From positions 372,001-436,000 of the forward strand of contig JADLCY010000001.1 of assembly GCA_020846935.1 (NCBI GenBank): a stretch of 64,000 nt of DNA. Reading direction: 5' to 3'. This stretch comes from Gemmatimonadaceae bacterium. Lineage in GTDB: Bacteria; Gemmatimonadota; Gemmatimonadetes; Gemmatimonadales; Gemmatimonadaceae. Below are positions 18,009 through 25,171 of this stretch, piece by piece. Under the pieces are notes generated by a model that saw only the letters and a program-made list of their open reading frames with translations, did no database searches and was not told the DNA's origin. Within the stretch, counting starts at the first letter, position 1. Each line of letters opens with the position of its first letter. The translations under genes were made by a program, and so were the position numbers.

Positions 18009-18427
18009 GGCATGGCAGCCGTGCACTCGATCTCGACCTTCGCGTTGGGGACCACGAGCGCCGCAACGACGACCGTCGAGCGTGCGGGCGGCGACGCCGG
18101 GAAGAAGGTGCGATAGACCTCGTTCATGCCGCCAAAGTCCTTCACGTCCGTGAGGAAGACGGTGCACTTCACCGCGTTCGCCGTCGTCGTGCCGGCCTGT
18201 TCGAACACGCGCTTGATGTTCTCGAGCGCGAGCCGCGTCTGGCCCTGGATCGTGGTGTCGGGGTTGTCGCGGCTCATGCCGAGCTGACCCGATCCGTACA
18301 CGAGGTTGCCGACGCGGATGGCCGGCGTGAGGGTGGGGCTCGAGGTGCCGATGGGTTGGCGGCCCTGGGCCAGCGCCGCAGGAGCGATGGCACACACGAG
18401 CACGGCGAGCAGGGGCAGTCGACGCAT
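18005..18427 (-). CDS. secreted RidA/YjgF/UK114-family protein
   Basis: The 140-residue product is a standard RidA domain (RVGNLVYGSGQLG, ENIKRVFEQAG, KCTVFLTD, NEVYRTFFP) with the conserved arginine in PARSTVVV. It is preceded by an unusual signal peptide of about 20 residues (LLAVLVCAIAPAALAQG). RidA enzymes normally work in the cytoplasm and hydrolyse reactive enamine/imine intermediates made by PLP enzymes. The leader places this one in the periplasm or outside. It is the first gene of a two-gene unit with the S41-like protein, overlapping by 4 bases. The catalytic site residues are present; the substrate is unknown. Confidence 0.88.
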   Translation of the reverse strand: MRRLPLLAVLVCAIAPAALAQGRQPIGTSSPTLTPAIRVGNLVYGSGQLGMSRDNPDTTIQGQTRLALENIKRVFEQAGTTTANAVKCTVFLTDVKDFGGMNEVYRTFFPASPPARSTVVVAALVVPNAKVEIECTAAMP

Positions 18428-18722
18428 GACGGGGTGGAGTGAACGGGATGGTGGAGTTCGAACCCGGCGAACGACAGGAAGCTAGGCGCCAGCCGCACCC
18501 GTGCCAGACCTCTGGCCCCGCATGGTCGGGTGTGCCCGGATGACACCACGAGGGAGCAACCTGGTGCGCAGTCTTCTTCTCCTGCAGTTCGCGTCTCCCA
18601 TCTGCTGCACGAGGAGCACGACACCCTCGTGATGCGGCGACGGTTGCCAGCTGCGCCCTCGCCAAGTGTGTGAGCGGCGCTCATACTCATCCATTCACCC
18701 TTTCGCCTCCTCGGAGCCCGCC

Positions 18723-20792
18723 ATGTCTCCGCGTCTCGCGTACGGCTTCTTCGCCGTCGCCCTGCTCGCTGCGCCCCTGCGCGCGCAACGCCCCATGTCG
18801 ATCGACGACATCATGGACCTGAGGAACGTGGGCGCGGTGCAAGTGTCGCCGGACGGATCCCGCATCCTCTATACGATCAGCGCCTGGGAGCATCCGGCCG
18901 CTCGCGACACCAGCAAGGGAGACCGTCACGACATGCGCTCGCACGTCTGGATCGTGCAGCGCGACGGCACAAACAATCGGCAACTGACATTTGGCGAACG
19001 AGGCGAGAGCGCTCCCCAATGGTCGCCCGACGGCCGGTTCATCTCGTTCGTGACCGCACGCGGGACCGCGACCGGTGAAGACGGCCCGCGACCGCAGGTG
19101 TGGCTCATGCACGCCGATGGCGGCGAGGCCTTCCAGCTCACCACCGCGCGGGACGGTGCGACGGGCTACGCGTGGTCGCCGGACTCGAAGTCGATCGTGT
19201 ACCTCACCACGGATTCGCTCACCCGCGACGCCGAGGCCCGGACCAGACGCCGCGATGATCCGAAGGTATACGAGGGTGACATGCGCATGTCGCACGCGTG
19301 GGTGATCGACGTCGGCACGAAGAAGGCCACGAAGGTCACCACCGGGGACTTCACCGTGGCCGGAACCCCGGCGTGGTCCCCCGACGGCACGCGCCTCGCC
19401 TACCTCGCGCGCCCCACCACGCTCATCCGCGACGAGCGACGGGAGGGCTGGATCGTGACCGTGGCGACGAAGGCGACCGAGCGCATCGCGACGGCCCCCA
19501 ACTCGACGATGCAGGGCACGCCGACCTGGTCACCCGACGGGCGCACGCTCGCCTTTGGCGCGATCACCGAAGACTGGAAGCCCAACGCCGATGGGATGTA
19601 CCCCCGTTCGCTCCGCAACACGGTGCTCTACCTGTACGACATCGCCTCGAAGGCTGCGCGAAGCGCCGCGGACCCGTCGCTCGACAACTCCGTGGGCGCG
19701 ATCCGATGGTCGAAGGACGGCACCCGGTTGTTCCTCGGCGTGCAGGAGCACGTGTATTCGAGCGTCTACGAATACGCACCGGCGACGCGGCGGTATCGCC
19801 GCCTGACGAGCGAGCGCCTGGTGCGCGCCCCATCGTTCTCGGACGACGAGCGCACGGTGGCCTTTGCGATGGACTCGCCGGCCTCGCCCGCCGACGTCTA
19901 CGTGACCGACGCGTCGTTCGCCGAACCGCGACGACTCACCACCGTGAATCCGCAGCTCGCCCAGATCGCGCTGGGTGAACACGAAGTCGTCACCTGGAAG
20001 AGCCCCGACGGCTGGACGGTCGAGGGCGTGCTGCTCAAGCCGGTCGGGTACGTGGCCGGCACGCGCTATCCGCTCAAGGTCGACGTCCATGGCGGCCCCA
20101 CCGGCGCGCATACCAATGGCTTCAAGGCCAGCTGGGCCTCGCCCGGTCAGTTCTACGCGGGCCAGGGATGGGCCGTGCTCTACCCCAACCCGCGCGGCAG
20201 CACCGGGTACGGCGAGACGTTCATGCGCGGCAACATCAAGGACTGGGGCGCGGGTGACTACCGCGACATCATGGCCGGCGTCGACGCCCTCGTGAAGCGC
20301 GGCATCGCCGACTCCACGCGCCTCGCCGTCACCGGCTGGAGCTACGGCGGCTACATGACCGGCTGGGTCGTGTCACAGACCGGACGGTTCAAGGCCGCCA
20401 TGATGGGCGCCGGCCTCGCGAACATGGAAAGCATGTATGGCACGACGGACATCCCCGGCTACATCGGAACCTTCTACGACGGCATGCCTCAGCTCGATGG
20501 ATCGCTGACCAACAAGTCCCTCGAGTTCTACCGCTCGCGCTCCGCCATCCAGTACGCATCGAAGGTGACCACACCGCTGCTCATGCTCCACGGCGGCAAT
20601 GACGAACGCGTGCCGATTGGCCAGCCCATGGAGTACTTCCGGAACCTCAAGGACCGCGGCAAGACCGTGGACCTCGTGTTCTACCCGCGCGAAGGCCACG
20701 GGCTGGGCGAGTACTACCACCAGATCGACAAGATCCGGCGCGAACACGCCTGGCTCACCCGGTACACGTTAGGCAACCGTGTCCTGCAATAG
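18723..20792 (+). CDS. S9-family prolyl oligopeptidase/dipeptidyl peptidase
   Basis: The 689-residue exported serine peptidase begins with a signal peptide ending LRAQ. Residues 30 to 420 form a WD40-like PD40 propeller (repeats of SPDGSRI, WSPDGRF, WSPDSKS, WSPDGTRLAY). An alpha/beta-hydrolase domain follows: nucleophile Ser540 in GWSYGGYM, Asp627 in GGNDERVP and His659 in EGHGLG. The order and spacing match acylaminoacyl and dipeptidyl peptidases of family S9. It probably trims oligopeptides in the periplasm. The ATG at 18723 is favoured by the leader. A strong hairpin follows the stop. Codon 682 or so is a rare TTA within GTTAGGC. Confidence 0.92.
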   Translation: MSPRLAYGFFAVALLAAPLRAQRPMSIDDIMDLRNVGAVQVSPDGSRILYTISAWEHPAARDTSKGDRHDMRSHVWIVQRDGTNNRQLTFGERGESAPQWSPDGRFISFVTARGTATGEDGPRPQVWLMHADGGEAFQLTTARDGATGYAWSPDSKSIVYLTTDSLTRDAEARTRRRDDPKVYEGDMRMSHAWVIDVGTKKATKVTTGDFTVAGTPAWSPDGTRLAYLARPTTLIRDERREGWIVTVATKATERIATAPNSTMQGTPTWSPDGRTLAFGAITEDWKPNADGMYPRSLRNTVLYLYDIASKAARSAADPSLDNSVGAIRWSKDGTRLFLGVQEHVYSSVYEYAPATRRYRRLTSERLVRAPSFSDDERTVAFAMDSPASPADVYVTDASFAEPRRLTTVNPQLAQIALGEHEVVTWKSPDGWTVEGVLLKPVGYVAGTRYPLKVDVHGGPTGAHTNGFKASWASPGQFYAGQGWAVLYPNPRGSTGYGETFMRGNIKDWGAGDYRDIMAGVDALVKRGIADSTRLAVTGWSYGGYMTGWVVSQTGRFKAAMMGAGLANMESMYGTTDIPGYIGTFYDGMPQLDGSLTNKSLEFYRSRSAIQYASKVTTPLLMLHGGNDERVPIGQPMEYFRNLKDRGKTVDLVFYPREGHGLGEYYHQIDKIRREHAWLTRYTLGNRVLQ

Positions 20793-20805
20793 CGCACGGC
20801 GGCAA

Positions 20806-20833
20806 CGTGGCCCGGCCGAAAGGCCGGGCCACG
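20806..20833 (+). terminator. hairpin with GAAA loop after the S9 peptidase gene
   Basis: A perfect 12-bp GC-rich stem (CGTGGCCCGGCC and complement) with a GAAA tetraloop begins 14 bases after the stop codon. No T-run follows, as with other hairpins in this window. Confidence 0.65.
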
Positions 20834-20937
20834 CGGGGCCTCCGGCGTGACCGGCGTGCATCGAGCGATGCCCGCGTGCCCCCGACCGATTACCGTCCGT
20901 CACCCGGGCACCCGCACTCCCTCCAACGTCCTTTTTC

Positions 20938-21309
20938 GTGGCTTCCTGGCTCTGCACTCACTGCGGCACCGACGCTCCGAATCCGCCGCGGCAGGGGTCC
21001 AACTGGATCGCGCTCGCCCTGGCCTGCGCGTTCGTCGTTCCAGGGGTCGTCTACCTCGCCTGGCGCTACACCCAGGGACGCCGAGCCTGTCCGATCTGCG
21101 GCCACGCCGAGATGATTCCCACCGACGCGCCGCTCGCGCGCACCTGGCGAGCCGCTGGCTGGCTCCCCGGTCAGCACGCGCCAACGGGTGCCACGGACCC
21201 GCGCATGGAGCGCATCGAGCAAGCCATCGACGCCATCGCGGTCGAGGTCGAGCGGGTCGGGCGACTGCAGTCCCAACCTCGCCTTCGCGACGATCGACCG
21301 CTGCCCTGA
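20938..21309 (+). CDS. small zinc-ribbon membrane protein
   Basis: A 123-residue product from GTG 20938. Order: a CxxC pair (LCTHCG), a single TM helix at about residues 25 to 44 (WIALALACAFVVPGVVYLAW), a second CxxC pair (CPICG), then a cytosolic-looking helix with heptad character (RMERIEQAIDAIAVEVERV). The two CxxC pairs flank the membrane helix, so they would either meet around one zinc at the membrane surface or be on opposite sides. I recognise no named family. No Shine-Dalgarno sequence is seen before the GTG, and the coding call rests on the clear domain pattern. It lies 85 bases upstream of the aspartase fusion and may share its transcript. Confidence 0.65.
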   Translation: MASWLCTHCGTDAPNPPRQGSNWIALALACAFVVPGVVYLAWRYTQGRRACPICGHAEMIPTDAPLARTWRAAGWLPGQHAPTGATDPRMERIEQAIDAIAVEVERVGRLQSQPRLRDDRPLP

Positions 21310-21394
21310 GCGTGGTACAGCTCGCTGGCGCCGCGCTCGCGACCCCGAGAGCCCGAAACTACCTTCACCTTCCCCTCAGCCGTCGGTCTCCTGC

Positions 21395-23251
21395 GTGCCC
21401 TCCAGTATTCGCGAACACCTCCGCCAGCTCGACTTCCTCAGCGGCTTCACCGACACCGCGATCCATCAGCTGGCCCAGCACGTCGAGCGTCGGCAGTATG
21501 CCTCGAATGACCTGATATTCCAGCAGGGTGCACCACGCGAGCTGATGGCCCTGCTGGTCGACGGCGCGGTCGCCGTGGAGAAGGCCGTCAGCGATCGCCC
21601 GATGCGGCTCGTGACGGTCGGCGTGGGCGAAGCGGTCGGTGAAGGGATCCTGCTCGACGAACTGCCGCATGGAACCACGGCGCGCGTCCTCCAGGCCACC
21701 ACCGCGTACGTCCTGACAAAGGCCAAGGTCCAGGGGATCGTGAAGGATCACCCGCAGCTCTACGCAGCGCTGGTTGGCCGAGCCGCGCGCGCGATCTCGC
21801 GACGCCTCGCGGCCACCGACGCCACGTTGGTGGGCCGCGGGCGCGTGCTCGGCTTTGGTGGCTCGCGATCGAGACAGGAAAAGGATCTTCTGGGCACGCG
21901 GGAGGTTCCCGACGACGCGCTCTATGGCGTGCAGACGCTGCGTGCGCTCGAGAACTTTCCGATCACGGGAACGCCGATCCGCGAGTTGCCCGCGCTGGTC
22001 GAGGCGCTTGCCGCCGTGAAGGAAGCGGCCGCGCTGGCCAACGCCGAGCTGGGGCTGTTGGACGATGTGCGGTGTCGCGCGATCGTCGACGCTGCGCGGG
22101 AGATCCGCGCCGGCCGCCATCACGAGCACTTCCTGGTGGACGTGATCCAGGGTGGCGCGGGCACCTCAACCAACATGAACGGCAACGAGGTGATCGCGAA
22201 CCGCGCGCTGGAACTCATGGGGCACCGTCGCGGCGACTACGAACACCTGCACCCGAACGAGCACGTCAACCTGAGCCAGTCCACCAACGACGTGTATCCC
22301 ACGGCGGTGCGGCTGGCGCTCTACGGCGCGATCGAGCGGCTGCGCCTGGCCACGCGCACGCTGGCGCAGTCGTTCAAGACCAAGGGAGCGGAGTTCGCGC
22401 CCCTCCTCAAGATGGGTCGCACGCAGCTGCAGGACGCCGTGCCCATGACCCTGGGCCAGGAGTTTGCGGCCTTTGGGCACACCATGCTCGAGGACGTCGA
22501 CCGACTCGGCGAAGCGCTCTCGCTCATCCGCGAGATCAACATGGGCGCGACCGCGATCGGTACCGGCATCACCGCGCCGCCGGGTTACACCGAGTCGGTG
22601 CGCAAGCACCTCTCGGCGGTGACCGGGATCGAGTTGATCACCGCGCCGGACCTCGTGGAGGCGACGTCGGACACCGGGGCCTTCGTTCAGCTGAGCGGCG
22701 TGCTCAAACGCTGCGCCGTCAAGCTCTCCAAGATCTGCAACGACCTGCGACTGCTCTCGTCGGGGCCGCGCGCGGGGCTCGGCGAGATCAACCTGCCGCC
22801 GATGCAGCCCGGATCGTCGATCATGCCGGGGAAAGTGAACCCCGTCATCCCCGAGGTAGTGAATCAGGTGTGCTTTGACGTGATCGGGGGCGACATGACG
22901 GTCACGATGGCCGCCGAGGCGGGGCAGTTCCAGCTGAACGCGTTCGAGCCCGTGATCGCCTACCGGCTGCTCAAGGGCATCGAGAGTCTGGTGAGCGCGT
23001 GCGACGTGCTGCGGACCAGGTGCGTGGACGGCATCACGGCCAACCCCGACCGGCTCAAGCGATTCGTGGAGGAGTCGATCGGCATTGTGACCGCCCTGGT
23101 GCCTGTGCTGGGCTACGAGACGGCGACCGGCGTGGCCAAGGAGGCGCTGACGAGCGGCCGCGGGGTCTACGACGTGGTCATCGGGAGGAACCTGATGACG
23201 CGCGAGAAACTCGACGAAGTGCTCAACCCGGCATCGATGGTTGGTCGGTGA
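21395..23251 (+). CDS. aspA: aspartate ammonia-lyase fused to N-terminal cyclic-nucleotide-binding-like domain
   Basis: The 618-residue product has two parts. Residues 1 to about 125 look like a CRP/cNMP-binding beta-roll (LDFLSGFTDTAIHQLA, LIFQQGAPRE, LVDGAVAVEK, VGEGILLDELP). The arginine that usually holds the cyclic phosphate appears to be absent. Residues 150 to 615 are a full aspartase of the fumarase/aspartase superfamily: GAGTSTNMNGNEV, HVNLSQSTNDVYPTA, GRTQLQDAVPMTLG and the catalytic-loop signature GSSIMPGKVNP (473 to 483). The enzyme interconverts aspartate with fumarate plus ammonia. Ordinary AspA is about 470 residues, so the extra domain is a real fusion. GTG 21395 gives a start at the domain edge. 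Its stop overlaps the next start. Confidence 0.9.
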   Translation: MPSSIREHLRQLDFLSGFTDTAIHQLAQHVERRQYASNDLIFQQGAPRELMALLVDGAVAVEKAVSDRPMRLVTVGVGEAVGEGILLDELPHGTTARVLQATTAYVLTKAKVQGIVKDHPQLYAALVGRAARAISRRLAATDATLVGRGRVLGFGGSRSRQEKDLLGTREVPDDALYGVQTLRALENFPITGTPIRELPALVEALAAVKEAAALANAELGLLDDVRCRAIVDAAREIRAGRHHEHFLVDVIQGGAGTSTNMNGNEVIANRALELMGHRRGDYEHLHPNEHVNLSQSTNDVYPTAVRLALYGAIERLRLATRTLAQSFKTKGAEFAPLLKMGRTQLQDAVPMTLGQEFAAFGHTMLEDVDRLGEALSLIREINMGATAIGTGITAPPGYTESVRKHLSAVTGIELITAPDLVEATSDTGAFVQLSGVLKRCAVKLSKICNDLRLLSSGPRAGLGEINLPPMQPGSSIMPGKVNPVIPEVVNQVCFDVIGGDMTVTMAAEAGQFQLNAFEPVIAYRLLKGIESLVSACDVLRTRCVDGITANPDRLKRFVEESIGIVTALVPVLGYETATGVAKEALTSGRGVYDVVIGRNLMTREKLDEVLNPASMVGR

Positions 23252-23616
23252 AGAAGCTCGACGGGGCGGGCCTGGCCAAGATGCAGACGCTGGAAGTCGC
23301 GCTGGCTCACCTGCAGCGGGTCCATGGTATCGTCGAGCGCATGGCGCTGGCCGTGAGATCGCGACAGGACACGGCGCAGTTCCGGCAGCAGATCACGCGG
23401 GCGGCCACGCCGCTGGTGGGAGCGCTCAAGGCGCAGTTCGGCATGATTGCCGATCAGGTGGCGGCGTTGCTGCTCGTGCTCACGCGCGGCGGGAGCGACC
23501 AGACGCGGCTTCGATCGCTCCGAGAGTACGTGGCCCAGATCCGAACGGCCCTGGAGATCGCCGTGGCCAAGGTGGATGAGCAACACGCGGCGGATGACGC
23601 CAAGCCAGGGCCGTGA
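23248..23616 (+). CDS. small helical protein translationally coupled to the aspartase fusion
   Basis: A 122-residue product from GTG 23248, whose GTGA overlaps the aspartase TGA. It is almost entirely predicted helix (LEVALAHLQRVHGIVERMAL, then LKAQFGMIADQVAALLLVL), rich in Ala, Gln, Leu and Arg with heptad spacing, and has no signal peptide or membrane span. I recognise no family. The tight coupling suggests it is made with the aspartase and perhaps binds it or the cNMP-like domain; that is inference. An acidic tail follows (KVDEQHAADD). Confidence 0.6.
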   Translation: MKKLDGAGLAKMQTLEVALAHLQRVHGIVERMALAVRSRQDTAQFRQQITRAATPLVGALKAQFGMIADQVAALLLVLTRGGSDQTRLRSLREYVAQIRTALEIAVAKVDEQHAADDAKPGP

Positions 23617-23708
23617 CGGTCCGTGGGCACGACGCGATCGCGCGCCCGTGGCGCGCTGATGGCGTGCTAAGTCGTTGCTGGCCAACGGGCAGAAAGCTCC
23701 AGGCAAGC

Positions 23709-23737
23709 TTGATTGCGTTCTGTTCCACCGGTAGTTT
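23709..23737 (+). promoter_or_regulatory. sigma70-like promoter candidate of the cytochrome oxidase operon
   Basis: TTGATT (23709) and TAGTTT (23732) are separated by exactly 17 bases in the most AT-rich part of the 189-base spacer before coxB. A hairpin (23754 to 23782, GGGAG..CCGTCGC-GTT-GCGACGG..CTCCC) follows in the predicted leader. The -10 match is weak, so this is tentative. Confidence 0.35.
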
Positions 23738-23805
23738 CAGGCGGTTTTTCCCTGGGAGTCCCGTCGCGTTGCGACGGCTCCCACCCCCCACCCTCCGGAT
23801 AGAGA

Positions 23806-25083
23806 ATGACACGGAATTTTCGACCGCGTCAGCTCGCAGGCGTCGCGCTGCCGGCGCTGCTCCTCCTGGCTGCCGCGTGTGGCGGCAACTACCCGAACTC
23901 CACGTTTCTTCCAACGACGGAGTTCAACCGTGACCTGACCAGCATCTGGAACAGCATGCTGTTCTGGGGCACGATCGTGTTCGTGGTGGTCGAGGTGATT
24001 CTCGTCGTCGCGATCGTGCGGTATCGTCGGCGACCCGGTTCGCCCGATCCGAAGCACGTCCACGGGAGCACGTTGATGGAGATCACGTGGACGGTGCTCC
24101 CGATCGTCATCCTGGCGATCATCTCGGTGCCGACCGTGCGCGGGATCTGGAAGTACCAGACCGGAGCGCCGACCAATGCGCTGCAGGTGCAGGTGATCGG
24201 GCACCAGTGGTGGTGGGAGTTCCGGTATCCGGAATACAACCTCGTGACGGCCAACGAGCTGTACATGCCGATCGGCCGTCCGGTGAACTTCGAGCTGCGC
24301 ACGGCAGACGTCATTCACTCGTTCTGGATGCCGGCCCTTGGCGGCAAGCGCGACCTGATCTCGAACCGCACCAACCATCTGTGGTTCACGCCGGATTCTA
24401 CCGGGGAGAACGCCTTCAACGGCAGCTGCAACGAGTACTGCGGCTCGAGCCACGCGAACATGAAGTTCCGCGCCTACACCGTGTCGGCGGAGAACTTCGA
24501 GAGCTGGGCGCGCCACCAGGCGGCGAACGCGGTGTTCCCCATCGCTCCGCCGGCGCCAGCGACGTCGGCCACGACGCCGGCGGTGCCCGCGAGCAACCCG
24601 ACGCCCGCCGCACAGGCCGCTCCCGCGCCGGTGGCGCCGCCTGCGCCTGTCTCGTCCGGTTTCGAGTTCCCGGTCGATCGCCTGGGCGCGTGGAACGTAC
24701 CGGCGACGCCGCTGCCTGCCGGTCTCACCATCAGCGACGCCGTGATCGCCGCTGGCGATGCGCAGCGCGGCTTCGAGACGTTCTCACGTTCGGCGTGCAT
24801 CGGGTGCCACAAGATCCGCGGCAACCGCTCGGCCCTCGGCATCCTGGGGCCTGACCTGACGCACATCGCGTCGCGGCACACCATCGCCGCGGGGCTCTTC
24901 CCCAACGATGCAAAGCATCTGGCGCACTGGATCAAGAACGCGCCGCTCATGAAGCCGGGCGCGAAGATGCAGGCACTGGGCAAGGGTCAGTTCGACCCGG
25001 TCCTCAAGATGACGGTGAGTGTCGGCGGCCTGACCGACGAACAGATCGCCGACGTCGTGGCGTACCTGAGAACGCTGAAATAG
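23806..25083 (+). CDS. coxB: cytochrome c oxidase subunit II with fused cytochrome c (caa3 type)
   Basis: The 425-residue lipoprotein (lipobox Cys25 in LLAAACGG) has two TM helices at about residues 45 to 70 and 90 to 110. A periplasmic cupredoxin domain holds the CuA site: His171, then CNEYCGSSHANM (Cys208, Cys212, His216, Met219), with the aromatic docking patch GHQWWWEF. A Pro/Ala-rich linker leads to a cytochrome c domain with heme motif CIGCH (331 to 335). Such fusions accept electrons from soluble cytochrome c or directly from complex III and define caa3-type oxidases. It is the first gene of a four-gene operon and is followed by a long hairpin. Confidence 0.96.
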   Translation: MTRNFRPRQLAGVALPALLLLAAACGGNYPNSTFLPTTEFNRDLTSIWNSMLFWGTIVFVVVEVILVVAIVRYRRRPGSPDPKHVHGSTLMEITWTVLPIVILAIISVPTVRGIWKYQTGAPTNALQVQVIGHQWWWEFRYPEYNLVTANELYMPIGRPVNFELRTADVIHSFWMPALGGKRDLISNRTNHLWFTPDSTGENAFNGSCNEYCGSSHANMKFRAYTVSAENFESWARHQAANAVFPIAPPAPATSATTPAVPASNPTPAAQAAPAPVAPPAPVSSGFEFPVDRLGAWNVPATPLPAGLTISDAVIAAGDAQRGFETFSRSACIGCHKIRGNRSALGILGPDLTHIASRHTIAAGLFPNDAKHLAHWIKNAPLMKPGAKMQALGKGQFDPVLKMTVSVGGLTDEQIADVVAYLRTLK

Positions 25084-25141
25084 GGCGGACCGGGCGGATC
25101 GCGGGTGGAACTCACCCGCGGCTCGCCCTGACCGTCCGCCC
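25083..25141 (+). other. long hairpin in the coxB-ctaD spacer
   Basis: Outer arms GGGCGGAC (25083 to 25090) and GTCCGCCC (25134 to 25141) enclose a perfect inner stem CGCGGGTG/CACCCGCG (25100 to 25107, 25113 to 25120, 5-base loop). The structure starts within the coxB stop codon and ends 30 bases before the ctaD ATG. It may be an RNA-processing or attenuating element rather than a full terminator, since the operon continues. Confidence 0.6.
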
Positions 25142-25171
25142 ACTCTCCCACTCGCCCCAGACCTGACCCAT

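Noticed and set aside
18428-18722. GTTCGAACC-like word as part of a tRNA
   Set aside because: No acceptor or anticodon arms fold around it; it is a chance palindrome in a divergent spacer.
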